Below are positions 51,227-60,018 of a stretch of DNA of 64,000 nt, in pieces. The stretch's first letter is position 1; each line of letters opens with the position of its first letter. The stretch covers positions 558,001-622,000 of the forward strand of contig CAWAMN010000002.1 of NCBI GenBank assembly GCA_963783235.1, written 5' to 3'. The DNA is from Thiohalomonas sp963783235. GTDB taxonomy: Bacteria > Pseudomonadota > Gammaproteobacteria > Thiohalomonadales > Thiohalomonadaceae. Below the pieces are notes generated by a model that searched no databases, had not been told where the DNA came from, and saw only the letters and a program-made list of their open reading frames with translations. Made by a program: the position numbers and the translations under genes.

Positions 51227-52171
51227 ATGAATTCCGATCAAAAACGCCAACTGAGAGGCGAGGCCAAGACCGCGCGCATTCCCATCAAGGTGGTGCCTGC
51301 AGAGCGCACTCTGCCGAAGCCTCGCTGGATCCGCGCGAAGGCGCCCACCAGTCCGGAGGTGAAGCGCCTCAAGGGTATTCTTCGCGAACAGAAGCTGCAT
51401 ACGGTCTGTGAAGAGGCGGCCTGTCCCAACCTGGGCGAGTGCTTCCACCACGGCACCGCGACCTTCATGATCATGGGGGATATCTGCACCCGGCGCTGCC
51501 CTTTCTGCGATGTGGCCCATGGGCGCCCCGAGGCCCTCGACCCCGAAGAGCCGGCGCACCTCGCCGAAACGGTAAAAGCCATGGGGCTGCGCTTCGTGGT
51601 GGTGACCTCGGTCGACCGTGACGATCTACGCGACGGCGGAGCCGAACACTTCGCCGCCTGCGTGGCCGCAATTCGCGAGCAGTCGCCCGAAACCGGCGTG
51701 GAGATCCTGGTGCCCGATTTCCGGGGTCGCCTCGAGCCTGCCCTGGAAGCTCTGGCCAAGGCGCCGCCGGACATATTCAATCACAATCTGGAAACGATCC
51801 CGCGTCTCTATCGCAAGGTCCGACCCGGCGCCGATTATCAGTGGTCGCTGGATCTTCTGAGGCGTTTTCGGGAAGTGCATCCCCAAGTGCCCACCAAATC
51901 GGGACTGATGCTTGGAATAGGTGAAGAGCGCGAAGAGATCCTTGCGGTGCTGCAGGATCTGCGGAACCACGGCTGCGATCATCTGACCCTGGGCCAGTAT
52001 CTGCAGCCGAGCCGCCATCACCTGCCAGTGGAACGCTATGTGCCGCCAGAGGAGTTCCACGAGTTGGGGCAAGTGGCCAAGTCGTTGGGCTTCACTCACG
52101 TAGCGAGCGGTCCCATGGTGCGCTCGTCCTATCACGCCGAACGGCAGGCGCGCGGGGAAGAGGTCGGGTAA
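51227..52171 (+). CDS. lipA: Lipoyl synthase
   Basis: A 314-residue radical SAM enzyme that inserts two sulfurs into octanoyl chains. The auxiliary cluster motif is CEEAACPNLGEC and the radical SAM motif CTRRCPFCDV; VTSVDRDDLRDGGAEHF and the C-terminal VRSSYHAE (with the RSSY serine ligand of the auxiliary cluster) are intact. 41 nt after lipB, probably co-transcribed. Confidence 0.97.
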   Translation: MNSDQKRQLRGEAKTARIPIKVVPAERTLPKPRWIRAKAPTSPEVKRLKGILREQKLHTVCEEAACPNLGECFHHGTATFMIMGDICTRRCPFCDVAHGRPEALDPEEPAHLAETVKAMGLRFVVVTSVDRDDLRDGGAEHFAACVAAIREQSPETGVEILVPDFRGRLEPALEALAKAPPDIFNHNLETIPRLYRKVRPGADYQWSLDLLRRFREVHPQVPTKSGLMLGIGEEREEILAVLQDLRNHGCDHLTLGQYLQPSRHHLPVERYVPPEEFHELGQVAKSLGFTHVASGPMVRSSYHAERQARGEEVG

Positions 52172-52309
52172 TCGCGGCTACAAAGGGCGGCCTTGCGGGC
52201 GTCCGGGGCACGGGATCCTCGATGATCAGGCGCCGGGGAATAGCTACGCCAGGACCCTGTCGCACCTTCGCAACGCTGTCGCTGACGGACGGAAAAAAAG
52301 ACTAGGCAA

Positions 52310-53062
52310 ATGTCGGTAACTCTAACCCGCGCCATCGAAACGCTGATCATGCCCCCCGGGGGTCTGCTGCTCCTGATTGCATTCGGATTTGTCCTGCTCC
52401 ATTTCGGGAGGGGCCTGGCCGGTCGGTGGTTGGTTTTCCTCGGAGTGGCCTGCCTGTGGACGCTGAGCCTTCCTGTCGTTGCCGACGCCCTGCTGCGGGG
52501 CCTCGAACAAGAGGTGCATCCGCTGGCCACCGAGAACGGTGCCGAAGCGATCGTGGTCCTGTCGGGAGGCCGACATGGCCGCACTCCCGAATACGGTGGC
52601 GATACGGTTGGGCCATCCACTCTGGAGCGCCTGCGCTATGCCGCCCATCTTCACCGCATGACAGGAGTGCCGGTACTCGCCAGCGGCGGCACTCCGCACG
52701 ATGAGACGGTTACGCTGGCCGAATTGATGCGGCGTGTGCTGGTGGTAGGCTTCGGGGTCGAACCGGTCTGGACCGAAGAGCGCAGCAAAACCACCCGGGA
52801 AAACGCCCTCTACTCGGCGGCGGTGCTGAAAGAGCACGGCATTAGCCGCATCATGCTGGTGACCCACGCCTGGCATATGCCCCGAGCCCGGAAGACCTTC
52901 GAGCGGCATGGGCTGGAGGTTGTGCCCGCCCCGACCCTTTTCACCCCCGAGAGCACCATCGGCGGGCCCCTTGCCTGGTTACCCGATGCCAACGCACTGT
53001 CCAAGTCACACTCGGCGCTCCACGAGTGGGTCGGAAGGGTCTACTACCGCCTACTGGATTAA
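52310..53062 (+). CDS. YdcF/ElyC family DUF218 membrane protein
   Basis: A 250-residue protein with two N-terminal spans (LLLLIAFGFVLLHF and RWLVFLGVACLWTLSLPVVADALL) and a DUF218 domain: EAIVVLSGGRHGRTPEYGGDTVGPSTLERLRYAAHL, ERSKTTRENALYSAAVL, LVTHAWHMPRARKTFERHG. The ElyC-like subfamily supports envelope and peptidoglycan precursor homeostasis, which fits the preceding wall cluster. The exact activity is unknown. Confidence 0.88.
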   Translation: MSVTLTRAIETLIMPPGGLLLLIAFGFVLLHFGRGLAGRWLVFLGVACLWTLSLPVVADALLRGLEQEVHPLATENGAEAIVVLSGGRHGRTPEYGGDTVGPSTLERLRYAAHLHRMTGVPVLASGGTPHDETVTLAELMRRVLVVGFGVEPVWTEERSKTTRENALYSAAVLKEHGISRIMLVTHAWHMPRARKTFERHGLEVVPAPTLFTPESTIGGPLAWLPDANALSKSHSALHEWVGRVYYRLLD

Positions 53063-53147
53063 ACCAGGGAGTCGATGGCACGCCCACTGCGCCTTTTTCC
53101 CGGTCTTGGGGGATGCTGCAGTCCGCTCTCCCCGAGCAAAGCGCCGG

Positions 53148-54485
53148 CTACTGCCGCCCCTCGTGGAGGATCTTCCAGCTGCCCGATTCGCGCACCAGAT
53201 AGAGTCGTTTATCCATATCGCTCTGGAAGTTATTGGAACGGTAACGCTGGTGGAAATTGGCCACCGCCAGCTGTCGGCCGTTGCTGGCCTCCCCCGGGTA
53301 TACAAACAGTGACAGCCCTTCCAGAGCGATGTCCTGGTAGCTCTTGTGACGGGCGATCCGTCGCTTGCGTTCACTCCAGCTTTGGAAGTTTTGGCCTCCG
53401 CTCCAGAAGTCCGTCGCGTAATGGTTGAGATAGGCCTCGACATCCAGGCTCTCCCAATCCCGTCGCCAGCTCTCGATGCCGGCGATCAACTCACGGCGGC
53501 GCTCCCACCATTCGGGCTCCTCCAGCCATTCGACCTGTTCGGTGATGATGACCGGTGTGGCTCCGGGTTCAATGAAGCGCTCCGCCAGCTTGAGATCGAG
53601 ATTGGGCAGGACGACGCACCCTTCACTGTCCAGAGGAGGCCGACTGTAGTAGCCGGTTTCCGTACCGTGTAACCAGATACCGTGTCCCGTTTTGCCCCAT
53701 CGGCGATCCAGCGCATTGGGGTAGTTGATGGGATAGGCGCCAATCCCGTACTTGTCGGGCAGTTCGGCTTCGGGAATGTGCGAGGTGACAAAATAGACGC
53801 CCTCGGGAGTGCGCAGATCGCCGCTCAGGACCTTGTTTCCCCCAACGCGCCCGGTACTGACGTAGAAGTCTTTGAGCAGTCGTGGCACTCCGTCCTCATC
53901 CTGCCGATAGACATACAGCCGGTGGGTCGTTTTGTCGACGACCACCGCGGCGGCGGTGTCCGCCGCCAGCTGCAGTAATGCACCGGGGATCCGTCCCTGC
54001 GGCAGCGTATCCAAATAGGCATCGAGGCGCGCCTCCGCCTCTTCGCGCAGCAGCATCAGCCCCTTTTCGGTGGGCTCCAACCGGGCCAACAGCGGATTGA
54101 CGCCGATATCCGGAACGTAGCGGGCCTGGGAAAGCAGCAGATCACCGCGGATCAGGTGAGCCAGGTGGAATTTGGGAGCACGTCGGGTAAGGCGGGCCAG
54201 TTCGTCCAGTGATCCGCGACGGTCGCCTGTTTTGAAAAGAATGAGTGATTTGAGCAGGCTCGCCTCGTAATCCTGCGGGTAATTGTCGAGGCGCACCTCA
54301 AGCCGTTTCAGTGCCCGGGCAAGCAGATCGTCGGGCGCCGGCGGCGCAGTGGCCCCAATGGCCTCCAGTCCCTTTTCCAGCGGCACCGGGGCAGGTTCGT
54401 CCGCGATGCGGTGGGCGGCATAGAGTCCCACCGACAATAGCAGCAGCGTGAGACTGAGGAGGATTCGGCTGGAGCGCAAGCGCAT
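53148..54485 (-). CDS. L,D-transpeptidase (YafK/ErfK-like) with C-terminal Cds6-type domain
   Basis: A 445-residue protein. N-terminal span LLSLTLLLLSVGLYAAH, a TPR-like region (about 50-150), and a YkuD catalytic domain near 185-330: VVVDKTTHRLYVYRQ, GIWLHGTETGYY, and SEGCVVLPN with the nucleophilic Cys (SEGC replaces the commoner SHGC). The last 115 residues (SWRRDWESLDVEAYLNHYATDF to SGSWKILHE) are an NTF2-like/Cds6-type domain, homologous to the C terminus of the next protein. It probably forms 3-3 crosslinks or anchors proteins to the wall. Confidence 0.88.
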   Translation of the reverse strand: MRLRSSRILLSLTLLLLSVGLYAAHRIADEPAPVPLEKGLEAIGATAPPAPDDLLARALKRLEVRLDNYPQDYEASLLKSLILFKTGDRRGSLDELARLTRRAPKFHLAHLIRGDLLLSQARYVPDIGVNPLLARLEPTEKGLMLLREEAEARLDAYLDTLPQGRIPGALLQLAADTAAAVVVDKTTHRLYVYRQDEDGVPRLLKDFYVSTGRVGGNKVLSGDLRTPEGVYFVTSHIPEAELPDKYGIGAYPINYPNALDRRWGKTGHGIWLHGTETGYYSRPPLDSEGCVVLPNLDLKLAERFIEPGATPVIITEQVEWLEEPEWWERRRELIAGIESWRRDWESLDVEAYLNHYATDFWSGGQNFQSWSERKRRIARHKSYQDIALEGLSLFVYPGEASNGRQLAVANFHQRYRSNNFQSDMDKRLYLVRESGSWKILHEGRQ

Positions 54486-54649
54486 GGCTAGGAGCCTGCC
54501 GATGAATGGATATTCCTGCTGCGCCCATGGAAGAGCGGCCCAAGATCCTTCGGTTTCTCCTTACACAGGCCCAAGCGCCTCGAAATCGTGAATATTTGGC
54601 CTCGCTCTCGCCCCTTGCTCGCTACCGATACCATGGTCCGACAGCCTCC

Positions 54650-55921
54650 CTAGCGAATAATCTTGAGGGTTTCTTCGGACTCGATCCGCCACTCATTACC
54701 GGACTCGACGAGCACGAAGCGCTTGTGAGAGCGGTCCTGGTAGTTGTTCGCCGCGTAATCCTGCGAGAGCTCCACCAGGAGCTTTTCCTCACTGACTTTG
54801 ATGTCGAAGTCGCTGAGCGATACCTTGATCCACTCCGGACGCTGCAGACGGGAGCGCCTCACCGCCTCCCAACGTTTTCGGCTCGAACCGTTCTCCGGCT
54901 TGAACCCGGGAGCGTAGGCGGAGAGATATCCCTGCACATCCTGCTGTGACCAAGCGTGGGCCCACCGCTTCAGGGCTGCCATAGCGGCCTGCTTGCGCTG
55001 CTGAATCCGGGACTTGCCGTCCCTTTGCGCCTCCTCCGCAGCTTTGGCCTGTGCTTCGGCCTTGGCCTGTGCTTCGGCCTTGGCCTGTGCTTCGGCCTCT
55101 GCCCTGGCTTTGGCCTCTGCCCTGGCTTTGGCCTCTGCCCTGGCTCTGGCCTCTGCCCTGGCTTTGACCTCTGCCCTGGCTTCGGCCTCTGCCCTGGCCT
55201 TGGCCTCTGCCCTGGCCTTGGCCTCTGCCCTGGCCTTGGCCTCTGCCCTGGCTTCGGCCTCTGCCCTGGCTCTGGCCTCTGCCCTGGCCTTGGCCTCTGC
55301 CCTGGCCTTGGCCTCCGTTTCGACCACCGAGGAGTTGGCGGCACCTGTCCGGGGACTAGCCACGGCGGCGGGGCCCTGCTTCAAAGGTGCCGCTGCAAGC
55401 GTCATCGGAGCGGGTTCAGCCTCGGGCAGGTAACCGCTGAGCGTATGCAATACAGACAGCTGAGGGGTATCGGCGGTGTCCTTCACGGCATGCAGTGCCT
55501 TGGCATAGGAGCGCCGGGCCATTTCCACATAAATAGTACTGATATTTTCGTACACGGTGGCATAGCTGGGATTGGTCTGCAGGGCCTGCTCAAGCACGGC
55601 CTTGGCCTTTTCGAACTCCCCGCGCCCGGCATAGATTGCCGCCAGATTGTTGTAGGGTTCCGGCCAGTTGGGCTGTTCCTTTATCAGGGACCGGAGGATA
55701 TCGGCGGCCTCGTCGCTGCGCCCTGCACCCGCAAGGGCCGAACTGCGCAGGAAACGGGCTCGTACCTGTTGTTTGTCCGGTGTCTGGTCCAGAAGACTCA
55801 GCGCCGTGGCATAGTCCCCCTGCTGAAGGCGGCTGCTAACATCGTCCAGGACGGCGGCGGAAGCGCCGGAGACCAACCCCAGCAGCGCCACACCGGCAAT
55901 GCGCACAAGCGTCGAAATCAT
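54650..55921 (-). CDS. TPR protein with hexapeptide helix and C-terminal Cds6-type domain
   Basis: A 423-residue exported protein. Signal peptide LVRIAGVALLGLVSGASA; TPR units at about 25-150 (QPNWPEPYNNLAAIYAGRGEFEKAKAVLEQAL). Then about 15 tandem hexads of the form EAKARA with Glu, Lys, Arg and Gln variants, predicted as a long single alpha helix. The C-terminal NTF2-like domain (KRWAHAWSQQDVQGYLSAYAPGF to ESGNEWRIESEE) matches that of the L,D-transpeptidase downstream on the same strand. The helix probably spans periplasmic distance. The start at 55921 fits the signal; RBS is weak. Confidence 0.82.
   Translation of the reverse strand: MISTLVRIAGVALLGLVSGASAAVLDDVSSRLQQGDYATALSLLDQTPDKQQVRARFLRSSALAGAGRSDEAADILRSLIKEQPNWPEPYNNLAAIYAGRGEFEKAKAVLEQALQTNPSYATVYENISTIYVEMARRSYAKALHAVKDTADTPQLSVLHTLSGYLPEAEPAPMTLAAAPLKQGPAAVASPRTGAANSSVVETEAKARAEAKARAEARARAEAEARAEAKARAEAKARAEAKARAEAEARAEVKARAEARARAEAKARAEAKARAEAEAQAKAEAQAKAEAQAKAAEEAQRDGKSRIQQRKQAAMAALKRWAHAWSQQDVQGYLSAYAPGFKPENGSSRKRWEAVRRSRLQRPEWIKVSLSDFDIKVSEEKLLVELSQDYAANNYQDRSHKRFVLVESGNEWRIESEETLKIIR
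55045..55315. repeat. Coding minisatellite with 18-bp units
   Basis: About 15 copies of an 18-bp unit (plus strand GCCTCTGCCCTGGCTTTG type) encode the EAKARA hexads. The periodicity keeps several frames open on both strands. Confidence 0.85.
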
Positions 55922-56070
55922 TGGATACCTATTTATTAGTCCCTGCATAACCGTCCCGATTATATCGGGACTACGCCCCGCCATAAACCGGAAGTGTTTG
56001 GCAGAAAAATGCTTGCAGCAGAACGCCCGGTTGGGCCTACAATCACGGTTCTCCCCTTCCCGGAGCCGCA

Positions 56071-57675
56071 ATGTCTCCAGAATCGCTGCTCAGACAGATA
56101 GATCAGCTCACGGCTATCGGTCTTGCGCTGTCGACGGAGCACAAAACCGATCGTCTGCTGGAGAAGATCCTGCTTACGGCGAAGGAGATTGCAGGGGCCG
56201 ATGGCGGCACCCTTTACTCCGTTTTCGACGAGAAACAGGTGCGGATCGAAAACATGCGTACCGACTCCCTGGATATCGCGATGGGGGGGACCACCGGCAA
56301 GGCCATCCCTTTCCCGCCCATCGACCTCTATGATGAGGCGGGGCAGCCTAATCACAATAACGTGGTTACCCACGCCATTCTCGACGGCTGTACGGTGAAT
56401 ATCTCCGATGCTTACGACACCGACCGTTTTGATCTGAGCGGCACCCGGGAATTCGACCAAGCGACGGGATACCGGTCGATATCCTTCCTGACCGTCCCGA
56501 TGAAGGACCATCAGGGCGACATCATCGGTGTCCTGCAGTTACTCAACGCGCAGAGCGAAGAGGGCCAAATCATTCCCTTCGACGAAGAGACACAACGGCG
56601 GGTGGAGGCCCTGGCGTCCCAGGCAGCCATTGCCCTCACCAACCGACGCCTCATCGACGAATTGAAGGAACTGCTGGAATCGCTGATCCACCTGATCGCC
56701 TACGCGATCGACGAGAAGTCCCCCTACACGGGCGGCCACTGCCGACGGGTTCCGAAGCTGACCATGCTGCTGGCGGACGCCGCAGCGAAAGCGAAGGAGA
56801 AACCATTCGCCGATTTCTCCATGACCCATGACGATCGTTACGAGTTGGAGATCGCCGCCTGGCTCCACGACTGCGGCAAGATCACGACCCCTGAACACAT
56901 CGTCGACAAGGCCACCAAGCTGCAGGCGCTTTTTGACCGCATCGAGCTCGTGAAGGCCCGCTTCGAGCTCCTGCGCAAGGAGGTGGAAAACCGCTGGTTG
57001 CGCCGGCGCATCGAAGCGCTGGAGGCGGGCCGCCAAGCCAATCCCGATTGGGAAACCGAATACCGGCAAACCCTTCGGGAGCTGAGGGAGGAAGAGGCGT
57101 TTATCGAAGGGGTCAATCCGGGTGGCGAATTCATGAGCGAAGCCGACCGGAAACGGGTCCAGGCTATCGGCAATCGCCGCTGGCATGACCTCAATGGCGA
57201 ACCCCACCCGCTGCTGACCGAAGACGAAATCTACAACCTGACCATTGCCAAGGGTACCCTCACCCCGGAGGAGCGCGAGCAGATCAACAGCCACATCGTC
57301 GCCACCATCAATATCCTTGAAGCATTACCCTTTCCCAAGCAGCTCAAGCGAGTGCCCGAATACGCCGGCAGCCATCACGAGCGCATGGATGGCAAGGGCT
57401 ATCCCCGAGGCCTAAGGGGGGATGAGATGCCCCTGCAGGCACGGATCATGGCCATCGCCGATGTCTTCGAGGCGTTAACCGCCCGCGATCGTCCCTACAA
57501 GCCGGGCAAAAAGCTCTCCGAGGCGTTGCGCATCCTGCAAACGATGAGCGAAGAGGGACACATCGACCCCGATCTTTTCGAACTTTTCATGCGCGAGCGG
57601 ATCTGGGAGCGGTATGCCCACGACTACCTGGAACCCGAACAGCGGGACCTTCGCGCCCCTCCCTTCCCGGCCTGA
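56071..57675 (+). CDS. GAF-HD-GYP domain protein
   Basis: A 534-residue cytosolic signalling protein. GAF domain at 15-190; HD-GYP at 205-510 with HDCGK (266-270) and HHERMDGKGYPRGL (435-448). About 140 residues separate HDCGK from the next metal-ligand His (408), against about 30 in standard HD-GYP; the extra part is charged and helical (ALFDRIELVKARFELLRKEVENRWL). Probable cyclic-di-GMP phosphodiesterase or sensor. Paralogous to the gene at 19.8-21.4 kb. Upstream is the divergent TPR gene; downstream nasT. Confidence 0.9.
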   Translation: MSPESLLRQIDQLTAIGLALSTEHKTDRLLEKILLTAKEIAGADGGTLYSVFDEKQVRIENMRTDSLDIAMGGTTGKAIPFPPIDLYDEAGQPNHNNVVTHAILDGCTVNISDAYDTDRFDLSGTREFDQATGYRSISFLTVPMKDHQGDIIGVLQLLNAQSEEGQIIPFDEETQRRVEALASQAAIALTNRRLIDELKELLESLIHLIAYAIDEKSPYTGGHCRRVPKLTMLLADAAAKAKEKPFADFSMTHDDRYELEIAAWLHDCGKITTPEHIVDKATKLQALFDRIELVKARFELLRKEVENRWLRRRIEALEAGRQANPDWETEYRQTLRELREEEAFIEGVNPGGEFMSEADRKRVQAIGNRRWHDLNGEPHPLLTEDEIYNLTIAKGTLTPEEREQINSHIVATINILEALPFPKQLKRVPEYAGSHHERMDGKGYPRGLRGDEMPLQARIMAIADVFEALTARDRPYKPGKKLSEALRILQTMSEEGHIDPDLFELFMRERIWERYAHDYLEPEQRDLRAPPFPA

Positions 57676-57715
57676 AATCCAGCGGCCGGTACCCTCTTTT
57701 TCATTGGGTTCAAAA

Positions 57716-57730
57716 TGGCACGCTCATTGC
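57716..57730 (+). promoter_or_regulatory. Sigma-54 promoter of nasT-like gene
   Basis: TGGCAC-GCTCA-TTGC matches the -24/-12 consensus TGGCAC-N5-TTGC exactly. It lies 52 nt before the GTG start at 57783, in the GAF-HD-GYP to nasT gap, consistent with nitrogen-limited expression through NtrC. Confidence 0.75.
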
Positions 57731-57782
57731 TCCTTTCTGCCAGGCAGTGACCCCGCTCGCGCAAGCAACCGGAAAGGAAACC

Positions 57783-58376
57783 GTGACCGAATCACAAAGA
57801 TCGCTAACCGTTCTTATCATCGACGAAGATACCGGCCGGTCAGCACTCTTGAAGCGTGCCCTGACTGATGCCGGTTATTCCGTCGTGTTGCGTATTGCTT
57901 CGACCAGCGGTCTCGTCGAACGGGTCAGGGAATTTAACCCGGACATCATCATCGTTGAGCTCGATTCACCGGATCGCGACACCCTCGAACATATGCAGGC
58001 GGTCTCCCGCGATCAGCCGCGCCCGATTGTCATGTTTGCCGAAGATGAGGACACCCGGACCATCGAAAAAGCGATCCGCGCCGGGGTCAGCGCCTATGTG
58101 GTCGACGACATCGCCAGCACCCGGGTACGACCGGTCCTGGACGTCGCTATCGCCCGCTTCCGCGAATACCAGGCCTTGCGCAACGAACTGGAAAAGACGC
58201 GCCACACCCTGGCCGAACGTAAGGTCGTCGACCAGGCCAAGGGGCTACTCATGAAACAACGCGGCATCGATGAACAGGCGGCTTACCAGCTGTTGCGCAA
58301 GGCGGCGATGGACGGTGGTCAGCGCATCGCCGAGGTCTCCCGTAACCTGATTCGCGCCGCCGAACTGCTCAGGTGA
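57783..58376 (+). CDS. nasT: NasT-like ANTAR-domain response regulator
   Basis: A 197-residue regulator. An N-terminal receiver-like domain (TVLIIDEDTGRSALL) has Glu rather than Asp at the usual phosphorylation position (IIIVELDSPDRD). A C-terminal ANTAR domain (LAERKVVDQAKGLLMKQRGIDEQAAYQLLRKAAMDGG) binds RNA hairpins to relieve termination, classically in nitrate-assimilation leaders, controlled by NasS. NasS is not present here. GTG start with GGAAAGGAAACC upstream; strong sigma-54 promoter. The genes it would regulate are degraded downstream. Confidence 0.9.
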   Translation: MTESQRSLTVLIIDEDTGRSALLKRALTDAGYSVVLRIASTSGLVERVREFNPDIIIVELDSPDRDTLEHMQAVSRDQPRPIVMFAEDEDTRTIEKAIRAGVSAYVVDDIASTRVRPVLDVAIARFREYQALRNELEKTRHTLAERKVVDQAKGLLMKQRGIDEQAAYQLLRKAAMDGGQRIAEVSRNLIRAAELLR

Positions 58377-58449
58377 ACGACGGCAGGTAACCCACACTCG
58401 CCCCATTTTAGGTAGTGCATCCGTCTCCGTGCGCCGCAATGGTGCACTC

Positions 58450-59235
58450 GTGGGAGCGGCATCTTGCCGCGAAATATTTCGGCCAAGCTATCGCGGCTGG
58501 AAGCCGCTCCAACAGGGTCAAATGCCTACCTGGGGCAGTGTCCCATCGGACTCAAGGGCGATGAGTAAATCTAACCGGCTTCGTGGGAGCGGCATCTTGC
58601 CGCGAAATATTTCGGCCAACGCTATCGCGGCTGGAAGCCGCTCCCAAACAGGTCAAATGCCTGCTTGGAGCAGTGCCCCATCGCGGCTGGAAGCCGCTCC
58701 AACAGGGTCAAATGCCTACCTGGAGCAGTTTCCCATCGGGCTCAAGGGCGATGAGCAAATCTAACCGGCTTCGTGGGAGCGGCATCTTGCCGCGAAATAT
58801 TTCGGCCAAGCTATCGCGGCTGGAAGCCGCTCCAACAGGGTCAAATGCCTACCTGGCAGTGTCCCATCGGGCTCAAGGGCGATGAGCAAATCTAACCGGC
58901 TTCGTGGGAGCGGCATCTTGCCGCGAAATATTTCGGCCAACGCTATCGCGGCTGGAAGCCGCTCCCAAACAGTCAAATGCCGGCCTGGAGCAGTGTCCCA
59001 TCGGACTCAAGGGCGATGAGTAAATCTAACCGGCTTCGTGGGAGCGGCATCTTGCCGCGAAATATTTCGGCCAAGCTATCGCGGCTGGAAGCCGCTCCAA
59101 CAGGGTCAAATGCCTACCTGGGGCAGTGTCCCATCGGACTCAAGGGCGATGAGTAAATCTAACCGGCTTCGTGGGAGCGGCATCTTGCCGCGAAATATTT
59201 CGGCCAAGCTATCGCGGCTGGAAGCTGCTCCCGCG
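58450..59235. repeat. REP-like tandem array, six units of about 133 bp
   Basis: Units starting GTGGGAGCGGCATCTTGCCG at 58450, 58583, 58773, 58904, 59038 and 59171. Each contains GGGAGCGGC...GCCGCGAAATATTTCGGCC...CGCGGCTGGAAGCCGCTCC hairpins followed by GGTCAAATGCCTACCTGG and ATCTAACCGGCTTC. The second interval is about 57 bp longer through an internal partial duplication. It occupies most of the 58377-59304 gap; no gene is seen there. Confidence 0.9.
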
Positions 59236-59304
59236 GGCGCAGCACTTCAGTTGCCAAGGATAGTTCGGGGCAATGACAGCAAACAACCACCAGGGACCAA
59301 AATC

Positions 59305-59649
59305 ATGAGCTACCTGAACATCGATCATGTCGGCGTGACGTTCAAGACGGATGACGGTCCGTTGAATGTCCTCGATAACGTCAACCTGAAAGTCCGCAAG
59401 GGTGAGTTTGTTTCACTCATCGGTCAGTCCGGCTGCGGAAAGTCGACTGTCTTGAACGTGGTGGCGGGCCTGCTGGAGGCCACAACAGGCGGCGTACTGC
59501 TGGAGAACCGGAGGTGAGCGAGCTGGGACCGGATCGTGCCGTGGTGTTTCAAAACCCTTCCCTGCTGCCGTGGCTGAGCGTCTACGAAAACGTCCGCCTG
59601 GCCGTCGATCAGGTCCTCGCAAAGACGCGCACGCGGCGCGAACGTAGGG
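59305..59649 (+). pseudogene. nrtD: Nitrate ABC transporter ATPase (NrtD/NasD), truncated
   Basis: The first 110 or so residues of a nitrate/taurine-type ABC ATPase: SYLNIDHVGVTFKTDDGPLNVLDNVNLKV, Walker A GQSGCGKSTVLN. A missing G near 59513 puts a stop after LLENR; the other frame continues VSELGPDRAVVFQNPSLLPWLSVYENVRLAVDQV and then ends at about 59649. The signature motif and Walker B, roughly the last 150 residues, are gone. The joint runs directly into NirB sequence, indicating a deletion. Confidence 0.85.
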
Positions 59650-59652
59650 GGT

Positions 59653-60018
59653 AACGGCGGTACCAAGGTCAGGGTCACCGATCTGCTTTGCCGGGTGGAG
59701 AGCACCGATGAGGTTCTGGAGTACGCCGCAGCCTTCATGCAGCTCTACCGGGAAGAGGCACGCTATCTCGAACGCACGGCGCCGTGGCTGGAGCGTGTCG
59801 GCCTGGCCTATGTCCGGTCCCGGGTCGTCGACGACGCCGAGCGGCGGCGTGCACTCCATGAGCGCTTTCTCGAATCCCAGCCTCACGCCCAGCACGACCC
59901 CTGGGAGGCAAACCGTGCGCCGGAGCAGCGGTTGGAGTTCGTACCGATGCAGACGCTGGCGCACGCCCGACCGTCGTTCCCGCAAAGGCGGGTATCCAGT
60001 GAGCAGCGCGAACATTAG
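59653..60018 (+). pseudogene. nirB: Nitrite reductase large subunit (NirB), C-terminal remnant
   Basis: NGGTKVRVTDLLCRVESTDEVLEYAAAFMQLYREEARYLERTAPWLERVGLAYV is the C-terminal segment of assimilatory NirB (normally about 840 residues). The FAD, Bfd-like and siroheme parts are lost. The original end after HDPWEANRAPEQRLEFVPMQ is replaced by read-through into a GTTCCCGCAAAGGCGGGTAT repeat. Together with nrtD this implies loss of roughly 2.5-3 kb. Confidence 0.85.

Noticed and set aside
54506..54949. A 147-codon plus-strand frame starting beside the L,D-transpeptidase
   Set aside because: Most of it is antisense to the 3' end of the TPR gene, and it resembles no family I know.
54956..55939. 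A plus-strand frame rich in GLCPGFGLCPG repeats
   Set aside because: It is the antisense reading of the 18-bp minisatellite that encodes EAKARA hexads; the minus-strand product has a signal peptide, TPRs and a homologous C-terminal domain.
58450..59235. CRISPR array
   Set aside because: The units repeat along their whole length, including the would-be spacers, and contain REP-type hairpins; no cas genes are near.
58429..59304. Small open frames within the repeat array (GSGILPRNISA-type peptides)
   Set aside because: They are readings of the REP-like repeat itself, without ribosome sites or conserved start.
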